DNA of 33,738 nt from Labilithrix sp. (GTDB lineage: Bacteria > Myxococcota_A > Polyangia > Polyangiales > Polyangiaceae), in NCBI GenBank assembly GCA_019637195.1, contig JAHBWA010000098.1:1-33738 (forward strand), in the 5' to 3' direction. The position numbers were made by a program, and so were the translations under genes. The notes beneath the pieces are model-generated. The model saw only the letters and a program-made list of their open reading frames with translations. It had not been told where the DNA came from and made no database searches. Of the stretch, positions 7,310 to 14,332 are shown piece after piece (the stretch's first letter is position 1; each line of letters begins with the position of its first letter).

Positions 7310-8032
7310 ATGACCAGCGAGCCCGACGCGGACAAGGTGGCGGTGCGCGTCCAGAACGTGGTGAAGCGGGTTCGCGACGGCGCGACGCGCCGGACCGTCC
7401 TCGACGACGTCAGCTTCGAGGTGAAGCGCGGTGAGCTCGTCATCGTTCGCGGTCCGAGCGGCAGCGGGAAGACGACGCTGCTCGCGATCGTCGGCGCGAT
7501 GCTCTCGCCGACCAGCGGCGAGGTGCACGTCGACGGGGAGCCGACGTCGCGCCTGCGTGAGGGGCACCGCGCCGAGATCCGGCGGCGCAAGGTCGGCTTC
7601 GTGTTCCAGGACCTCCAGCTCCTCGACGGGCTCACCGCGCTCCGCAACGTGCTCTTGCCGTGCGTCCCCGACGGCGTCACGAGCGAGGACGAGGCTCGCG
7701 CGCGCGCGCTCCTCGAGCAGCGCGGCCTCGGCGAGGTCGCGGACTCGAAGGCGAAGGGGCTCTCCGGCGGGGAGCGCCAGCGGGTCGCGCTCTGCCGCGC
7801 GCTCCTCCGCGATCCCAAGCTACTCGTGCTCGACGAGCCGACGGCGCACCTCGACGACGTCAACGCGCTCGCGATCGCCGCGGAGCTCGCGACGCTCGCG
7901 CGGGAGGGCCGCGCGCTCCTCGTCGCGACGCACGACGCGCGCATCGCGAAGAGCGCCGGCGTCTCGCGTGTGCTCGACCTTGCGGGCGGGAAGGTCGTGG
8001 GCCAAGGTCCAGGCGCCGGCCCGCCGCCATGA
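7310..8032 (+). CDS. ABC transporter ATP-binding protein (LolD/MacB-like class)
   Basis: 240 residues, a single nucleotide-binding domain. Walker A GPSGSGKT (48-55), Q-loop FVFQDLQLL (about 98-106), signature LSGGERQRV (151-159), Walker B LLVLDEPTAHLD (171-182) and an H-loop His in VATHDAR are all present, so it should be an active ATPase. The sequence style is that of the LolD/MacB/FtsE class. Its stop overlaps the start of the following membrane-protein gene as ATGA. With the NosL-like gene next, it probably powers a metal or lipoprotein-linked envelope process. The cognate permease is not a typical FtsX/MacB protein. Confidence 0.93.
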   Translation: MTSEPDADKVAVRVQNVVKRVRDGATRRTVLDDVSFEVKRGELVIVRGPSGSGKTTLLAIVGAMLSPTSGEVHVDGEPTSRLREGHRAEIRRRKVGFVFQDLQLLDGLTALRNVLLPCVPDGVTSEDEARARALLEQRGLGEVADSKAKGLSGGERQRVALCRALLRDPKLLVLDEPTAHLDDVNALAIAAELATLAREGRALLVATHDARIAKSAGVSRVLDLAGGKVVGQGPGAGPPP

Positions 8033-9057
8033 CGAACCTCCTCGAGCCCTGGGTGCTCCTTCGCCTCGCCGCCGGGCTGGTCGCGTTCGCGCTCTTCGCG
8101 CGCGGCGCGCTGACGGCGCAGCGGGTGCTCCGTCACTTCGACGTGCGTCGCGCGACCGAGGGCCAGCTCGCCCTCGAGAAGCAGCTCGAGCTCGCGGCGA
8201 CGTTCGCGCGCGTGGCGGCCGTCGTGCAGGTGCTCACCCTCGCGTTGAGCGCGCTCGCCGGCGAGCGCCTGAGCCGCGGCGTCCGCGGGGCGATGTGCGC
8301 CTACGGTGTCTTCTCCGCGCACGAGTGGGGCTTCCGCTCGCTCGTCGCCACGGCGGGCGTCGCGCTCGCGGCGGGCGTCGTCACGCAGCTCTACGCGTTC
8401 GACGCGCGCGTGCGCACGCTCGATCTCGCGCGCCCCCTCGCCATCGCGACGTGCGTGATGGCGCCGCTCTCGCTGCTCGATCTCGCGGCGGCGTCGAAGT
8501 TCTTGCTCGGGCTCGATCTCTCGGTCGTCGCGTCGTGCTGCTCGGTGCAGCTCGATCCGGTCTCCGCCACGGGCGAGGCGCACGCGACGGGCCCGCGCGT
8601 GCTCCTCACGATCGTCGCCCTCACCGGCGCCGCGCTGTCGATCGGCGCGGCGGTGCTGGCGGCGCGTTCGCCGTCGCGCGCGCGTGTGCTCACCGCCGGC
8701 GTGCTCTCGGTGGTCACGCTGCCGGCGGCGGTCGGCGCGACGGTCCTCGAGGTCGCGCCGCACGCGTTCGAGGTCCCGAACCACGTCTGCCCGTTCTGCC
8801 TCCTCGAGCCCGACGTCTACGGCCTCGGCTACCCGCTCTTCGGTGCGCTCTTCCTGGCGACCGCCTGGGCCGCGGGCGCCGCGGTGAGCGCGCTCCTCTC
8901 GCGCGGTCCGGCGGCGAAGGCCGCGCTCGGCGGGTTCGCAGCCCGTCGCCTCCGCCTCGGTGCGCTCGCGTGGGCGTTCGCGGTCGCGCTCGGTGCGTTC
9001 CCGGTGGTCCGCTACGCGATCGTGGCGGGCGGCGCCTCGCTCTTTCACGGACCCTGA
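8029..9057 (+). CDS. Polytopic membrane protein with conserved-looking Cys pairs
   Basis: 342 residues with about seven to eight hydrophobic segments (near 8-28, 56-78, 103-122, 136-155, 190-212, 219-242, 265-290 and 310-335). Cysteines occur in suggestive places: Cys90 in GAMCAYGVF, Cys170-Cys171 in ASCCSVQLD, and His252/Cys254/Cys257 in NHVCPFCLLEP just before a membrane segment. This layout suggests Cu(I) or other soft-metal binding, or redox chemistry, at the membrane. The gene is translationally coupled to the ABC ATPase (ATGA overlap) and followed 32 bp later by a NosL-like gene. It is not homologous in any obvious way to NosY or FtsX. Substrate assignment is inference. Confidence 0.8.
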   Translation: MTNLLEPWVLLRLAAGLVAFALFARGALTAQRVLRHFDVRRATEGQLALEKQLELAATFARVAAVVQVLTLALSALAGERLSRGVRGAMCAYGVFSAHEWGFRSLVATAGVALAAGVVTQLYAFDARVRTLDLARPLAIATCVMAPLSLLDLAAASKFLLGLDLSVVASCCSVQLDPVSATGEAHATGPRVLLTIVALTGAALSIGAAVLAARSPSRARVLTAGVLSVVTLPAAVGATVLEVAPHAFEVPNHVCPFCLLEPDVYGLGYPLFGALFLATAWAAGAAVSALLSRGPAAKAALGGFAARRLRLGALAWAFAVALGAFPVVRYAIVAGGASLFHGP

Positions 9058-9089
9058 CGCCGCGCGCGGGTTGCGCTAGCTAAGGCGTC

Positions 9090-9518
9090 ATGCGTCGCCG
9101 AGCGTTCCTCCTCGCCGCGGGCGCCGCCGTGTTCGCGGTGGCCTGCAAGAACAAGACGGCCGAGGCGCGGTGCAAGCACTGCGGGATGAAGATCGATCCC
9201 GCGAGCGCGTGGCGGGTCGAGCTCGTCGCCGCGGACGGCGCCGTGACGAGCTTCGACACGCCCCGCTGCGCGCTCACGTCGTGGCGGAGCGGCAAGTCAC
9301 AGGCGACCACGCTCCGCGCGCAGGAGTACTACGAGCGCACCTGGAGGAACGCCGAGGAGCTGCGCTTCGTGGTCGGCGGCGACGTGCTCGGCCCGATGGG
9401 GCCTGACCTCGTCCCGGTGGACCCCTCGCGCGCGACGAAGTTCATCCAGGACCACGGCGCCGATCGCGCGCTGCGGCTCGACGAGATCAACACGGACGTG
9501 CTCGCCGCGATCGAGTAG
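9090..9518 (+). CDS. NosL-like copper-binding lipoprotein
   Basis: 142 residues. The signal peptide ends in FAVAC (lipobox, Cys19). The motif RCKHCGMKID (27-36) has the Cys-x-x-Cys-Gly-Met pattern of NosL, the Cu(I) chaperone of nitrous oxide reductase maturation. A second NosL hallmark, GPMGPDLVP at about 101-109, is also present. It is shorter than many NosL proteins and lies in an operon-like array with an ABC ATPase and a Cys-containing membrane protein. No nosZ or nosD is in the window, so the client is probably not nitrous oxide reductase, or lies elsewhere. Confidence 0.87.
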   Translation: MRRRAFLLAAGAAVFAVACKNKTAEARCKHCGMKIDPASAWRVELVAADGAVTSFDTPRCALTSWRSGKSQATTLRAQEYYERTWRNAEELRFVVGGDVLGPMGPDLVPVDPSRATKFIQDHGADRALRLDEINTDVLAAIE

Positions 9519-9520
9519 CG

Positions 9521-9686
9521 CGCGCCGAGCCGCGCGAGGTCGCGGCCGGCAGAGCGCGATCCGGCCGGCAGCGCGCGGTCCGGTCGGCAGCGTAAGCGTC
9601 GCGGCGTGGCGAGCAGCGCGAGGACACGGTCGCGCCGAGCGAGGTCGCGGTCGGCGCAAACGTGGCGGCGTGGCGAGCAGCGCGAG
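9521..9686. repeat. Degenerate direct repeats downstream of the NosL-like gene
   Basis: A 22-bp block is perfectly repeated at 9601-9622 and 9665-9686. A related pair, with small changes, lies at 9521-9550 and 9631-9655 (CGCGCCGAGC...GAGGTCGCGG). No convincing gene overlaps; the 253-bp gap 9519-9771 is otherwise without recognised features. Confidence 0.8.
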
Positions 9687-9771
9687 CGTGGCGACGCAGC
9701 GTCCGAAACGTACGAAGGTCGAGCAGAGCGTCGCTTGCGGCCCTGCCGGGACGCGGTACGTTGCAACCTGC

Positions 9772-10008
9772 ATGGACGCGTCGCCCGTCGAGCTCCCTCC
9801 AAGGCTGCGTCGAACCCTCGAGCTGGTTTACCGGGTCGAAGGCGTGACCGCCGCGCGCGTATGGCACTGGCCCGGCCGCGTGGCCGTCGGGGTTCGTCCG
9901 GCGGTCTTGTCGGCGCCCTCCGAGCTGCTCCGCCGCGTGGAGTCCGCCGTCGCGGGTCTCCGGGAGCCGGAGGAGACGTGGGACTTCGGGCTGCTCGAGA
10001 CGGAGTGA
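9772..10008 (+). CDS. Small protein of unknown function
   Basis: 78 residues, no signal peptide or membrane segment. It reads as a compact alpha/beta sequence (LRRTLELVYRVEGV, RVWHWPGRVAVGVRP, LLRRVESAVAGLREPEE) with the third-position GC bias of a real gene. The ATG at 9772 was preferred over in-frame upstream starts because the extension to 9670 runs through repetitive DNA. Not recognised; convergent with cdnL. Confidence 0.65.
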   Translation: MDASPVELPPRLRRTLELVYRVEGVTAARVWHWPGRVAVGVRPAVLSAPSELLRRVESAVAGLREPEETWDFGLLETE

Positions 10009-10035
10009 GGAGCGCCCGCGGCGCCGAAATGCGAA

Positions 10036-10073
10036 ACGCGCGCAGGCCCTCCGAAGAGGAGCCGTGCGCGCGT
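10036..10073. terminator. Hairpin between convergent genes, likely bidirectional terminator
   Basis: ACGCGCGCA (10036-10044) and TGCGCGCGT (10065-10073) are perfect 9-bp inverted arms, with a further inner CTCC/GGAG pairing (10049-10052 and 10058-10061). It lies in the 81-bp gap between the small-protein stop and the cdnL stop. On the cdnL side the stem is followed by a modestly T-rich run. Confidence 0.6.
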
Positions 10074-10089
10074 GGCGGTGACGCAGAGC

Positions 10090-10596
10090 TCAGTTGCTGA
10101 CGAAGATCGACTCGATCTCGTTCTTCACCTGGTCTTCGGTCTGCTCGCGGGCGATCGCGATCTCCTTCACGATCAGCGTCCGCGCGGTGTCGAGCATGCG
10201 GCGCTCGCCGAACGAGAGCTGCTTGTCGGTCTTGAGGCGGTAGAGATCACGAAGGACCTCGGCCACGTCGTAGATCGAGCCCGTCTTGATCTTGTCCATG
10301 AAGCCGCGGTAGCGCCGGTTCCAGGTCTGGTTGTCGAAGGCGATTGTCCTCTCCTTGAGGATGTCGAAGATCTCGCGGATCTCCTGCTCGCTGATGACCT
10401 GGCGCAGACCGACCGCGCTCGCGTTGGAGACGGGGACCATGATCTTGCGGTCCGTGTCCATGATGCGGAGGACGTAGAAGGCCTGGCGCTTTCCAGCGAT
10501 GTCCTTCTCCTCGATCTTGATGACCTCGGCCACTCCCTGCGCGGGGTAGACCGCCTTGTCACCGACCTTGAACTTCACGTCCGTTCCAGCCTGCAT
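10090..10596 (-). CDS. cdnL: CarD/CdnL-family RNA polymerase-binding regulator
   Basis: 168 residues, matching the length of CdnL, the essential CarD-like protein of Myxococcus that lacks the HMGA tail of CarD. The N-terminal Tudor-like RNA polymerase interaction domain is clear (FKVGDKAVYPAQGVAEVIKI...YVLRIMDTDRKIMVPV). The C-terminal helical domain includes the conserved WNRRYRGFMDKI and LSFGERRMLDTAR segments, the former with the Trp that contacts promoter DNA. In the family it binds the RNA polymerase beta subunit and stabilises open complexes at rRNA and other promoters. The ATG at 10594-10596 (complement) has a good AAGGAG 5-8 bases upstream; the frame continues open to 10740 but without family sequence. 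Confidence 0.96.
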   Translation of the reverse strand: MQAGTDVKFKVGDKAVYPAQGVAEVIKIEEKDIAGKRQAFYVLRIMDTDRKIMVPVSNASAVGLRQVISEQEIREIFDILKERTIAFDNQTWNRRYRGFMDKIKTGSIYDVAEVLRDLYRLKTDKQLSFGERRMLDTARTLIVKEIAIAREQTEDQVKNEIESIFVSN

Positions 10597-11351
10597 AGCG
10601 TCTCCTTCGTTTCCTGAACCCGGTCGGGTTCGGACTGATTCGTCGCTCCGAAGAGCCGCGAATCGCTCATCTACAAGGTCACTGCGTAAGCACAGACCGC
10701 ACGTCGAACCGCGGTTCGCGTGATGCGAAACCTCAGGCATTCTTCCGGAGCACGCCCGCTGCTCTCGAATGATTGGGGCGCAAGCTATCCGGTGCTGTCG
10801 GTGCCACCCGGCCGCAACTTCAGGCGGGCGTACTCTAGTTCCAGAACCCCACTTCTGTCAAATCATTTGTGGAGAAAAGCGCTGCATGTAGCATAACCGC
10901 GGCGCATGAAGGCGTCGCGAGCCCGAGGCCGCGCGTTCCTCGAGGAGGGCGACTCGCGGGACTCGACTCGGCGGAGACCGCCTCGCCTAGAGCTAGGATT
11001 CAAAACAACTTCTTCGTAGGCGTAACCTCGAGATCTCCTTGCCTTCGGCGAGGCAGACAGCGGCCCTAGAGTACAGTAGGAGTGTGTAAGGAAAGGGGCG
11101 CTTGCGCAAGGACAGGCGGACCGATTTCCGGGGTGGGCGCGCGCCGGGCGGCTCTTCGCGCACACGGGCAACACGCGCGCGGAAGCCGGACGGACGGGTT
11201 CGACGGATCGAAGCTCCGCCGGCTCACGCGCACCGTTAAGTCGCCACGCCGCCGCGTCCGAGTCACGCTTCCGCCGCCGCCGGCGACGTTTGGTCGGGCA
11301 TCGTGATGCGCGCTCGCACCACACGTCACGTGTCGTCGAACGGCGCTCGTT
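10597..11351. other. Long non-coding stretch upstream of cdnL
   Basis: About 750 bp with no convincing gene. It holds the cdnL promoter region (minus strand), a 14-bp perfect palindrome (10705-10718) and a small dyad CAAAT-C-ATTTG (10859-10869). The part around 10840-11100 is less GC-rich than neighbouring genes. Short open frames here (for example plus strand 11082-11306) lack coding character. I see no tRNA cloverleaf or clear terminator. Confidence 0.6.
10705..10718. promoter_or_regulatory. 14-bp perfect palindrome upstream of cdnL
   Basis: CGAACCGCGGTTCG is self-complementary over its whole length and lies 109 bp upstream of the cdnL start. It is a candidate operator or dimer-binding site for control of cdnL. 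No binding protein can be named. Confidence 0.5.
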
Positions 11352-11488
11352 GCGCGTGCGTGCTGGGCGCGAGAGCCGCTCGATCCGCGCGTGCGTGCTG
11401 GGCGCGAGAGCCGCTCGATCCGCGCGTGCGTGCTGGGCGCGAGAGCCGCTCGATCCGCGCGTGCGTGCTCAGCGCGAGAGCTGCTCGG
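11352..11488. repeat. 35-bp tandem array abutting the ppx-like gene 3' end
   Basis: Three exact 35-bp copies (11352-11386, 11387-11421, 11422-11456) are followed by a fourth partial, diverged copy (11457-11488). The fourth copy is the 3' end of the phosphatase gene. The units resemble the terminal codons (E-Q/R-L-S-R), but the stop TGA of the gene is changed in units 1-3. No spacers, so not a CRISPR array. Confidence 0.95.
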
Positions 11489-12389
11489 CGAGGCCCCAGC
11501 GTACGCCGCGGTCCGAGATCACGACCTCGCGCGCGCCGACGTGCTCGAGGTACGCGAGCGCGATGAGCCCGCCGGCGATGATCACGTCCGCGCGTTTCGG
11601 CTCGAGGCCGGCGACGCGGCTCCGCGCGGCGAGCGGGAGCCGCGCGAGCTCGGCGACGACGCGCTCGATCTCGGCGGCGGAGAGCCGGAGCCCGTGAACG
11701 CGCGCGCCGTCGTACGTCTCCATCTTCAGCGACATCGCGGCGAGCGTCGTCATCGTCCCGGCGATGCCGACGGGCGGGACGTCGGTGTCGAACGCCGGCA
11801 CCGAGGCGAAGGCGGCGCTCGCGTCGGCGCGCACGGCCGCGAGCTCGTCGGTGGTAGGCGGATCGCTCTTCACGTGGCGCTCCGTGAGGCGCACGCTCCC
11901 GACGTCGTAGCTGTGCGCGAAGACGATCTCGCTGCTCCCGCGCTCGCCGTGGACCACCTCCGTGCTCCCACCGCCGATGTCGTAGACGCGCACGCGCGCC
12001 GATTCGTCGATCGACGTGACGCCGCTGAGCGCGCCGGCGAACGTGAGTCTCGCCTCCTCGTCGCCCGAGATCGTGCGCGCGTCGACGCCGAGCTTCGACC
12101 TCACGTGCTCCCGCACGGCCTCGCCGCCGCCGGCGTCGCGCATCGCGCTCGTGCCCACCACGTCGATGCGCTCGACGCCGAGGCGCGCGACGATCTCGGC
12201 GCAACGGTCGATCGCGGCGTTCGTCCGGGCGATGGCGGCCGGCGCGAGCGTGCGCGTCTTGTCCACGCCCTCGCCGAGCCGCGTGATGGTCGCCTGCTCC
12301 TCGATCGCTACGAGGCTCCCGTCCGCGTCGCGCTCCGCGACGAGGAGCAGCACTGTGTTGGTTCCGATGTCGATGGCGGCGACGGGCAT
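11469..12389 (-). CDS. Ppx/GppA-family phosphatase
   Basis: 306 residues, the short single-module form of the exopolyphosphatase/guanosine pentaphosphatase family (ASKHA fold). Visible are the N-terminal phosphate 1 motif AAIDIGTNTVLLLVAE, the segment VGTSAMRDA, the catalytic-region GDEEARLTFAGAL, the phosphate 2 motif DIGGGSTEVV and, near the C-terminus, ADVIIAGGLIAL plus VVISDRGVRWGL. These enzymes release phosphate from polyphosphate or convert pppGpp to ppGpp; which applies cannot be told. It is cytoplasmic. The 3' end merges with a 35-bp tandem array. Confidence 0.94.
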   Translation of the reverse strand: MPVAAIDIGTNTVLLLVAERDADGSLVAIEEQATITRLGEGVDKTRTLAPAAIARTNAAIDRCAEIVARLGVERIDVVGTSAMRDAGGGEAVREHVRSKLGVDARTISGDEEARLTFAGALSGVTSIDESARVRVYDIGGGSTEVVHGERGSSEIVFAHSYDVGSVRLTERHVKSDPPTTDELAAVRADASAAFASVPAFDTDVPPVGIAGTMTTLAAMSLKMETYDGARVHGLRLSAAEIERVVAELARLPLAARSRVAGLEPKRADVIIAGGLIALAYLEHVGAREVVISDRGVRWGLAEQLSR

Positions 12390-12558
12390 GGAGCGGTCCT
12401 TGGTACTGGGTATCGGGCGAGGGCGTCTCGGCCGACGGGAACGGATGGGGCGATCGTCCTCCCGCGCGTCGCGCAGCGACCAAGCGAGGCGATCGGCGGG
12501 GCATCGTCCTCGCGCGCGGCGCGCATCGAGGGGCGCTCCGGTCGGGCGAAATGACGAA

Positions 12559-12585
12559 GGGCCCCGGGAACGTGTCCCGAGGCCC
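12559..12585 (-). terminator. GC-rich hairpin downstream of the OmpA-type gene
   Basis: Arms 12559-12569 (GGGCCCCGGGA) and 12575-12585 (TCCCGAGGCCC) pair over 11 bp with one mismatch around a 5-base loop. On the minus strand the stem is followed by a T-rich stretch (TTCGTCATTT). It lies 57 bp after the OmpA-type stop, fitting an intrinsic-like terminator. Confidence 0.65.
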
Positions 12586-12612
12586 GTTCGAGCCTCGCGG
12601 CTCCGGCGGGGG

Positions 12613-12648
12613 CCGCGAGAGCGCTACTTGCCGCGAGAGCGCTACTTG
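12613..12648. repeat. 18-bp tandem duplication across a stop codon
   Basis: CCGCGAGAGCGCTACTTG occurs at 12613-12630 and again at 12631-12648. The second copy contains the TAG stop (12642-12644, complement) and the last Lys codon of the OmpA-type gene, so a second Lys-stop context lies just downstream. Confidence 0.95.
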
Positions 12649-13484
12649 ATGCTGCCGAGGTTCAGCATCTCCTCGACGTTGGGCTGGACGACCAGCTCGA
12701 CGCGGCGGTTCTTCTGCCCGTCGTCCTTCGTCTGGCTCTCGACGGTGCCCGCGATCGGGTCGAACTCGGCGTAGCCGACGGCGGCCCAGCGGCGCGGGTT
12801 GAGCCCGCCGCCCGCGACGTCGTTCTTCTTCTTCGGGTCGGCCTTGTGGTCGTCCACGAGGAAGAGCGTCACCTGGCGCGCGCGCATGAGGGAGAGGCCC
12901 CAGTTGTCCTTGAACGGACCGCCCGCCGGATAGCGAACGTTGTCGGTGTGGCCGGCGACGAGGAAGTAGCGGTTGTTGAGGTCCTTGTCCGAGCGGATGA
13001 CCTCGGCGACCTGCGACAGGACTTCCTTGCCCTGCTGCTTCAGCTCGTCCTTGCCCGAGTCGAAGAGGATGTCGCCGGGGAGCTGGACGACGAGGCGGTT
13101 GTTGCGCGGTACGACCTTGACGCCGAACTGGTTCAGCTTGTCGAGCTTCGAGCGCAGCTCGCGGAAGCGAGCCTCGATCACGGCGAGCTGGTCGGCGCGC
13201 TGCTTGTACTCCGCGAGCGCCTGCGCGAGCTTCTGCGCCTCGCCCTGCGACTTGTCGAGCGAGAGGCCAGCCTGCTTCAGCTGCTCCTTCATCTTGTCGA
13301 TCGCGTTCTGAGCCTCGGAGAACTTGCTCTGATCGTCGGCGATCTGCGCCTTCGCGGCCTTCAGGTCTGCGGCGAGCTTGTCGATCTCGCGCTGCTTGGC
13401 AGCCATCTCCTCGTCGGTGTGTCCACAGCCGCCGAGCGCGAGGGCCAGCGCGGTGACGCCCGACCAAACCAAGAACTTCCTCAT
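12642..13484 (-). CDS. OmpA-family lipoprotein with coiled coil
   Basis: 280 residues. The signal peptide ends in LGGC (lipobox, Cys20). A long predicted coiled coil (about 25-125) is rich in Lys/Glu/Ala/Gln. The C-terminal OmpA/MotB peptidoglycan-binding domain has ILFDSGKDELKQQGKEVL, VAGHTDNVRYPAGG and DDGQKNRRVELVV; the Asp of GHTDN and the Arg of NRRVE are the usual diaminopimelate-contacting residues. It probably tethers the outer membrane to the cell wall. A GAGGAGG tract lies about 10 bases before the ATG at 13482-13484 (complement). The gene seems monocistronic, with its own hairpin terminator. Confidence 0.93.
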   Translation of the reverse strand: MRKFLVWSGVTALALALGGCGHTDEEMAAKQREIDKLAADLKAAKAQIADDQSKFSEAQNAIDKMKEQLKQAGLSLDKSQGEAQKLAQALAEYKQRADQLAVIEARFRELRSKLDKLNQFGVKVVPRNNRLVVQLPGDILFDSGKDELKQQGKEVLSQVAEVIRSDKDLNNRYFLVAGHTDNVRYPAGGPFKDNWGLSLMRARQVTLFLVDDHKADPKKKNDVAGGGLNPRRWAAVGYAEFDPIAGTVESQTKDDGQKNRRVELVVQPNVEEMLNLGSIK

Positions 13485-13697
13485 GTGCGTCGTCCTCCTC
13501 AAGTCGCCCCGTGAGGTGGGGCGCATCGATGAACAAGTAGAGAGCGGCTCGTCATGCAGATCGATCGCGATCCCCGAGTCCGAAGCCGCCGACGACGGTA
13601 TCGACCTCTCGCGTTGCACGTCAACCGCCGCTGCCTTCGACGAGCCTCGACGAGGACGAACGAGGTGGCTCACCACACCGTTCGCGACGACCTCACG

Positions 13698-13719
13698 CGC
13701 ACGAATTTTTTTTCGTGCG
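13698..13719. repeat. Perfect 8-bp inverted repeat with homopolymer T6 loop
   Basis: CGCACGAA (13698-13705) and TTCGTGCG (13712-13719) are exact inverted complements around six T residues. It is about 215 bp upstream of the OmpA-type start and about 300 bp upstream of the histone-like start. It could be a binding site, or a terminator of an unrecognised short transcript. Confidence 0.6.
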
Positions 13720-13955
13720 AGCTCAGGCACCTTCCGGGCGCGCTCTCGCAGCGCCGGCGGTCCACCGTGCGACTCCAGAGTTTATCAAAAACATGGAATC
13801 GGCGACGGTTGTGCGGAGCGGGCCTAAAAACAAGTGCCCGGATGCAAAATCAAGAGGTCTTTGTGTTCTTCTCGCCGATATCGGCGCGGAGCGCTCCGAG
13901 GCGGTTGGAGCACCGGAACGCTTTTGCAGCCTGCTCAGCCGTCAAGTTTTTTTGT

Positions 13956-13984
13956 TTGACACCTAACGTAGGTGACCATATACG
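13956..13984 (+). promoter_or_regulatory. Sigma-70-type promoter of the histone-like gene with internal dyad
   Basis: A perfect -35 (TTGACA, 13956-13961) and a TATACG -10 (13979-13984) are separated by 17 bp. The spacer holds an inverted repeat, CACCTA-ACG-TAGGTG (13960-13974), touching the -35 end, a typical position for an operator. A strong AGGAGG (14004-14009) follows, 8 bases before the ATG at 14018. Confidence 0.8.
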
Positions 13985-14017
13985 TCATGTAGATCACCTC
14001 TGCAGGAGGACATAAGA

Positions 14018-14332
14018 ATGGCTGCTAAGAAGAAGGCTGCTGCGAAGAAGACGAAGACCACGAAGAAGGCGGCGGGCAAGACCGCCAAGAAGAAGGCGGG
14101 CGGCAAGAAGCGCGCTGCCGCCAAGAAGACCAAGGCTGGCGCCAAGAAGTCTGCCAAAAAGCCAGCTAGGCGAGCCGCCCCCAAGGCGGCGAAAACTGGG
14201 CGGTCCGCGGCTAAGCGTGCGACTGGAGCGAGCAAGGCTCGCGCCAAGAAAGCAGCTCCGCCGGCCGGTGTTCCGTCGATGTTGGGCGGCTCTCCCACGT
14301 CCGGCGCAGGGCTGGACGAAGGCGAGGAATAG
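14018..14332 (+). CDS. Histone H1-like Lys/Ala-rich nucleoid protein
   Basis: 104 residues, about a third Lys and a third Ala, with repeated AAKK, KKTK and KKAA motifs resembling the C-terminal tail of eukaryotic H1 and bacterial H1-like proteins (Hc1/HctB, BpH1, AlgP types). A short neutral to acidic tail (SMLGGSPTSGAGLDEGEE) ends the protein. It is expected to bind DNA electrostatically and affect nucleoid compaction. Codon use (many AAG Lys codons) and the consensus promoter and RBS suggest high expression. It is transcribed alone and ends at a strong intrinsic terminator. Confidence 0.87.
   Translation: MAAKKKAAAKKTKTTKKAAGKTAKKKAGGKKRAAAKKTKAGAKKSAKKPARRAAPKAAKTGRSAAKRATGASKARAKKAAPPAGVPSMLGGSPTSGAGLDEGEE

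Larger units (their letters stand above)
13485..14017. other. 533-bp divergent regulatory region
   Basis: No gene recognised; the short frames lack coding character. It must hold the minus-strand promoter of the OmpA-type gene and the plus-strand promoter of the histone-like gene. It contains a hairpin with a T6 loop (13698-13719), several AT-rich patches unusual for this window, and the promoter described separately. Confidence 0.7.

Noticed and set aside
6582..7313. Plus-strand frame of 243 codons over the small lipoprotein genes
   Set aside because: It is antisense to two genes with signal peptides, lipoboxes and an ATGA overlap, which are far more convincing.
10597..10740. N-terminal extension of cdnL
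   Set aside because: The frame is open, but the added residues are not CarD-like, and a good Shine-Dalgarno precedes the ATG at 10596.
10741..11100. tRNA gene in the cdnL-ppx gap
   Set aside because: I looked for a T-loop GTTCRA and acceptor pairing on both strands; none gave a cloverleaf.
11082..11306. Possible small plus-strand gene of 74 codons
   Set aside because: Composition is Arg/Gly/Thr-rich without a consistent third-position pattern, ribosome-binding site or recognisable motif.
11352..11488. CRISPR array
   Set aside because: The 35-bp units are directly contiguous with no spacers, and no cas genes are nearby.
11326..13536. 736-codon minus-strand frame over the ppx and OmpA-type genes
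   Set aside because: It is out of frame with two well-recognised proteins and has Arg-rich low-complexity translation.
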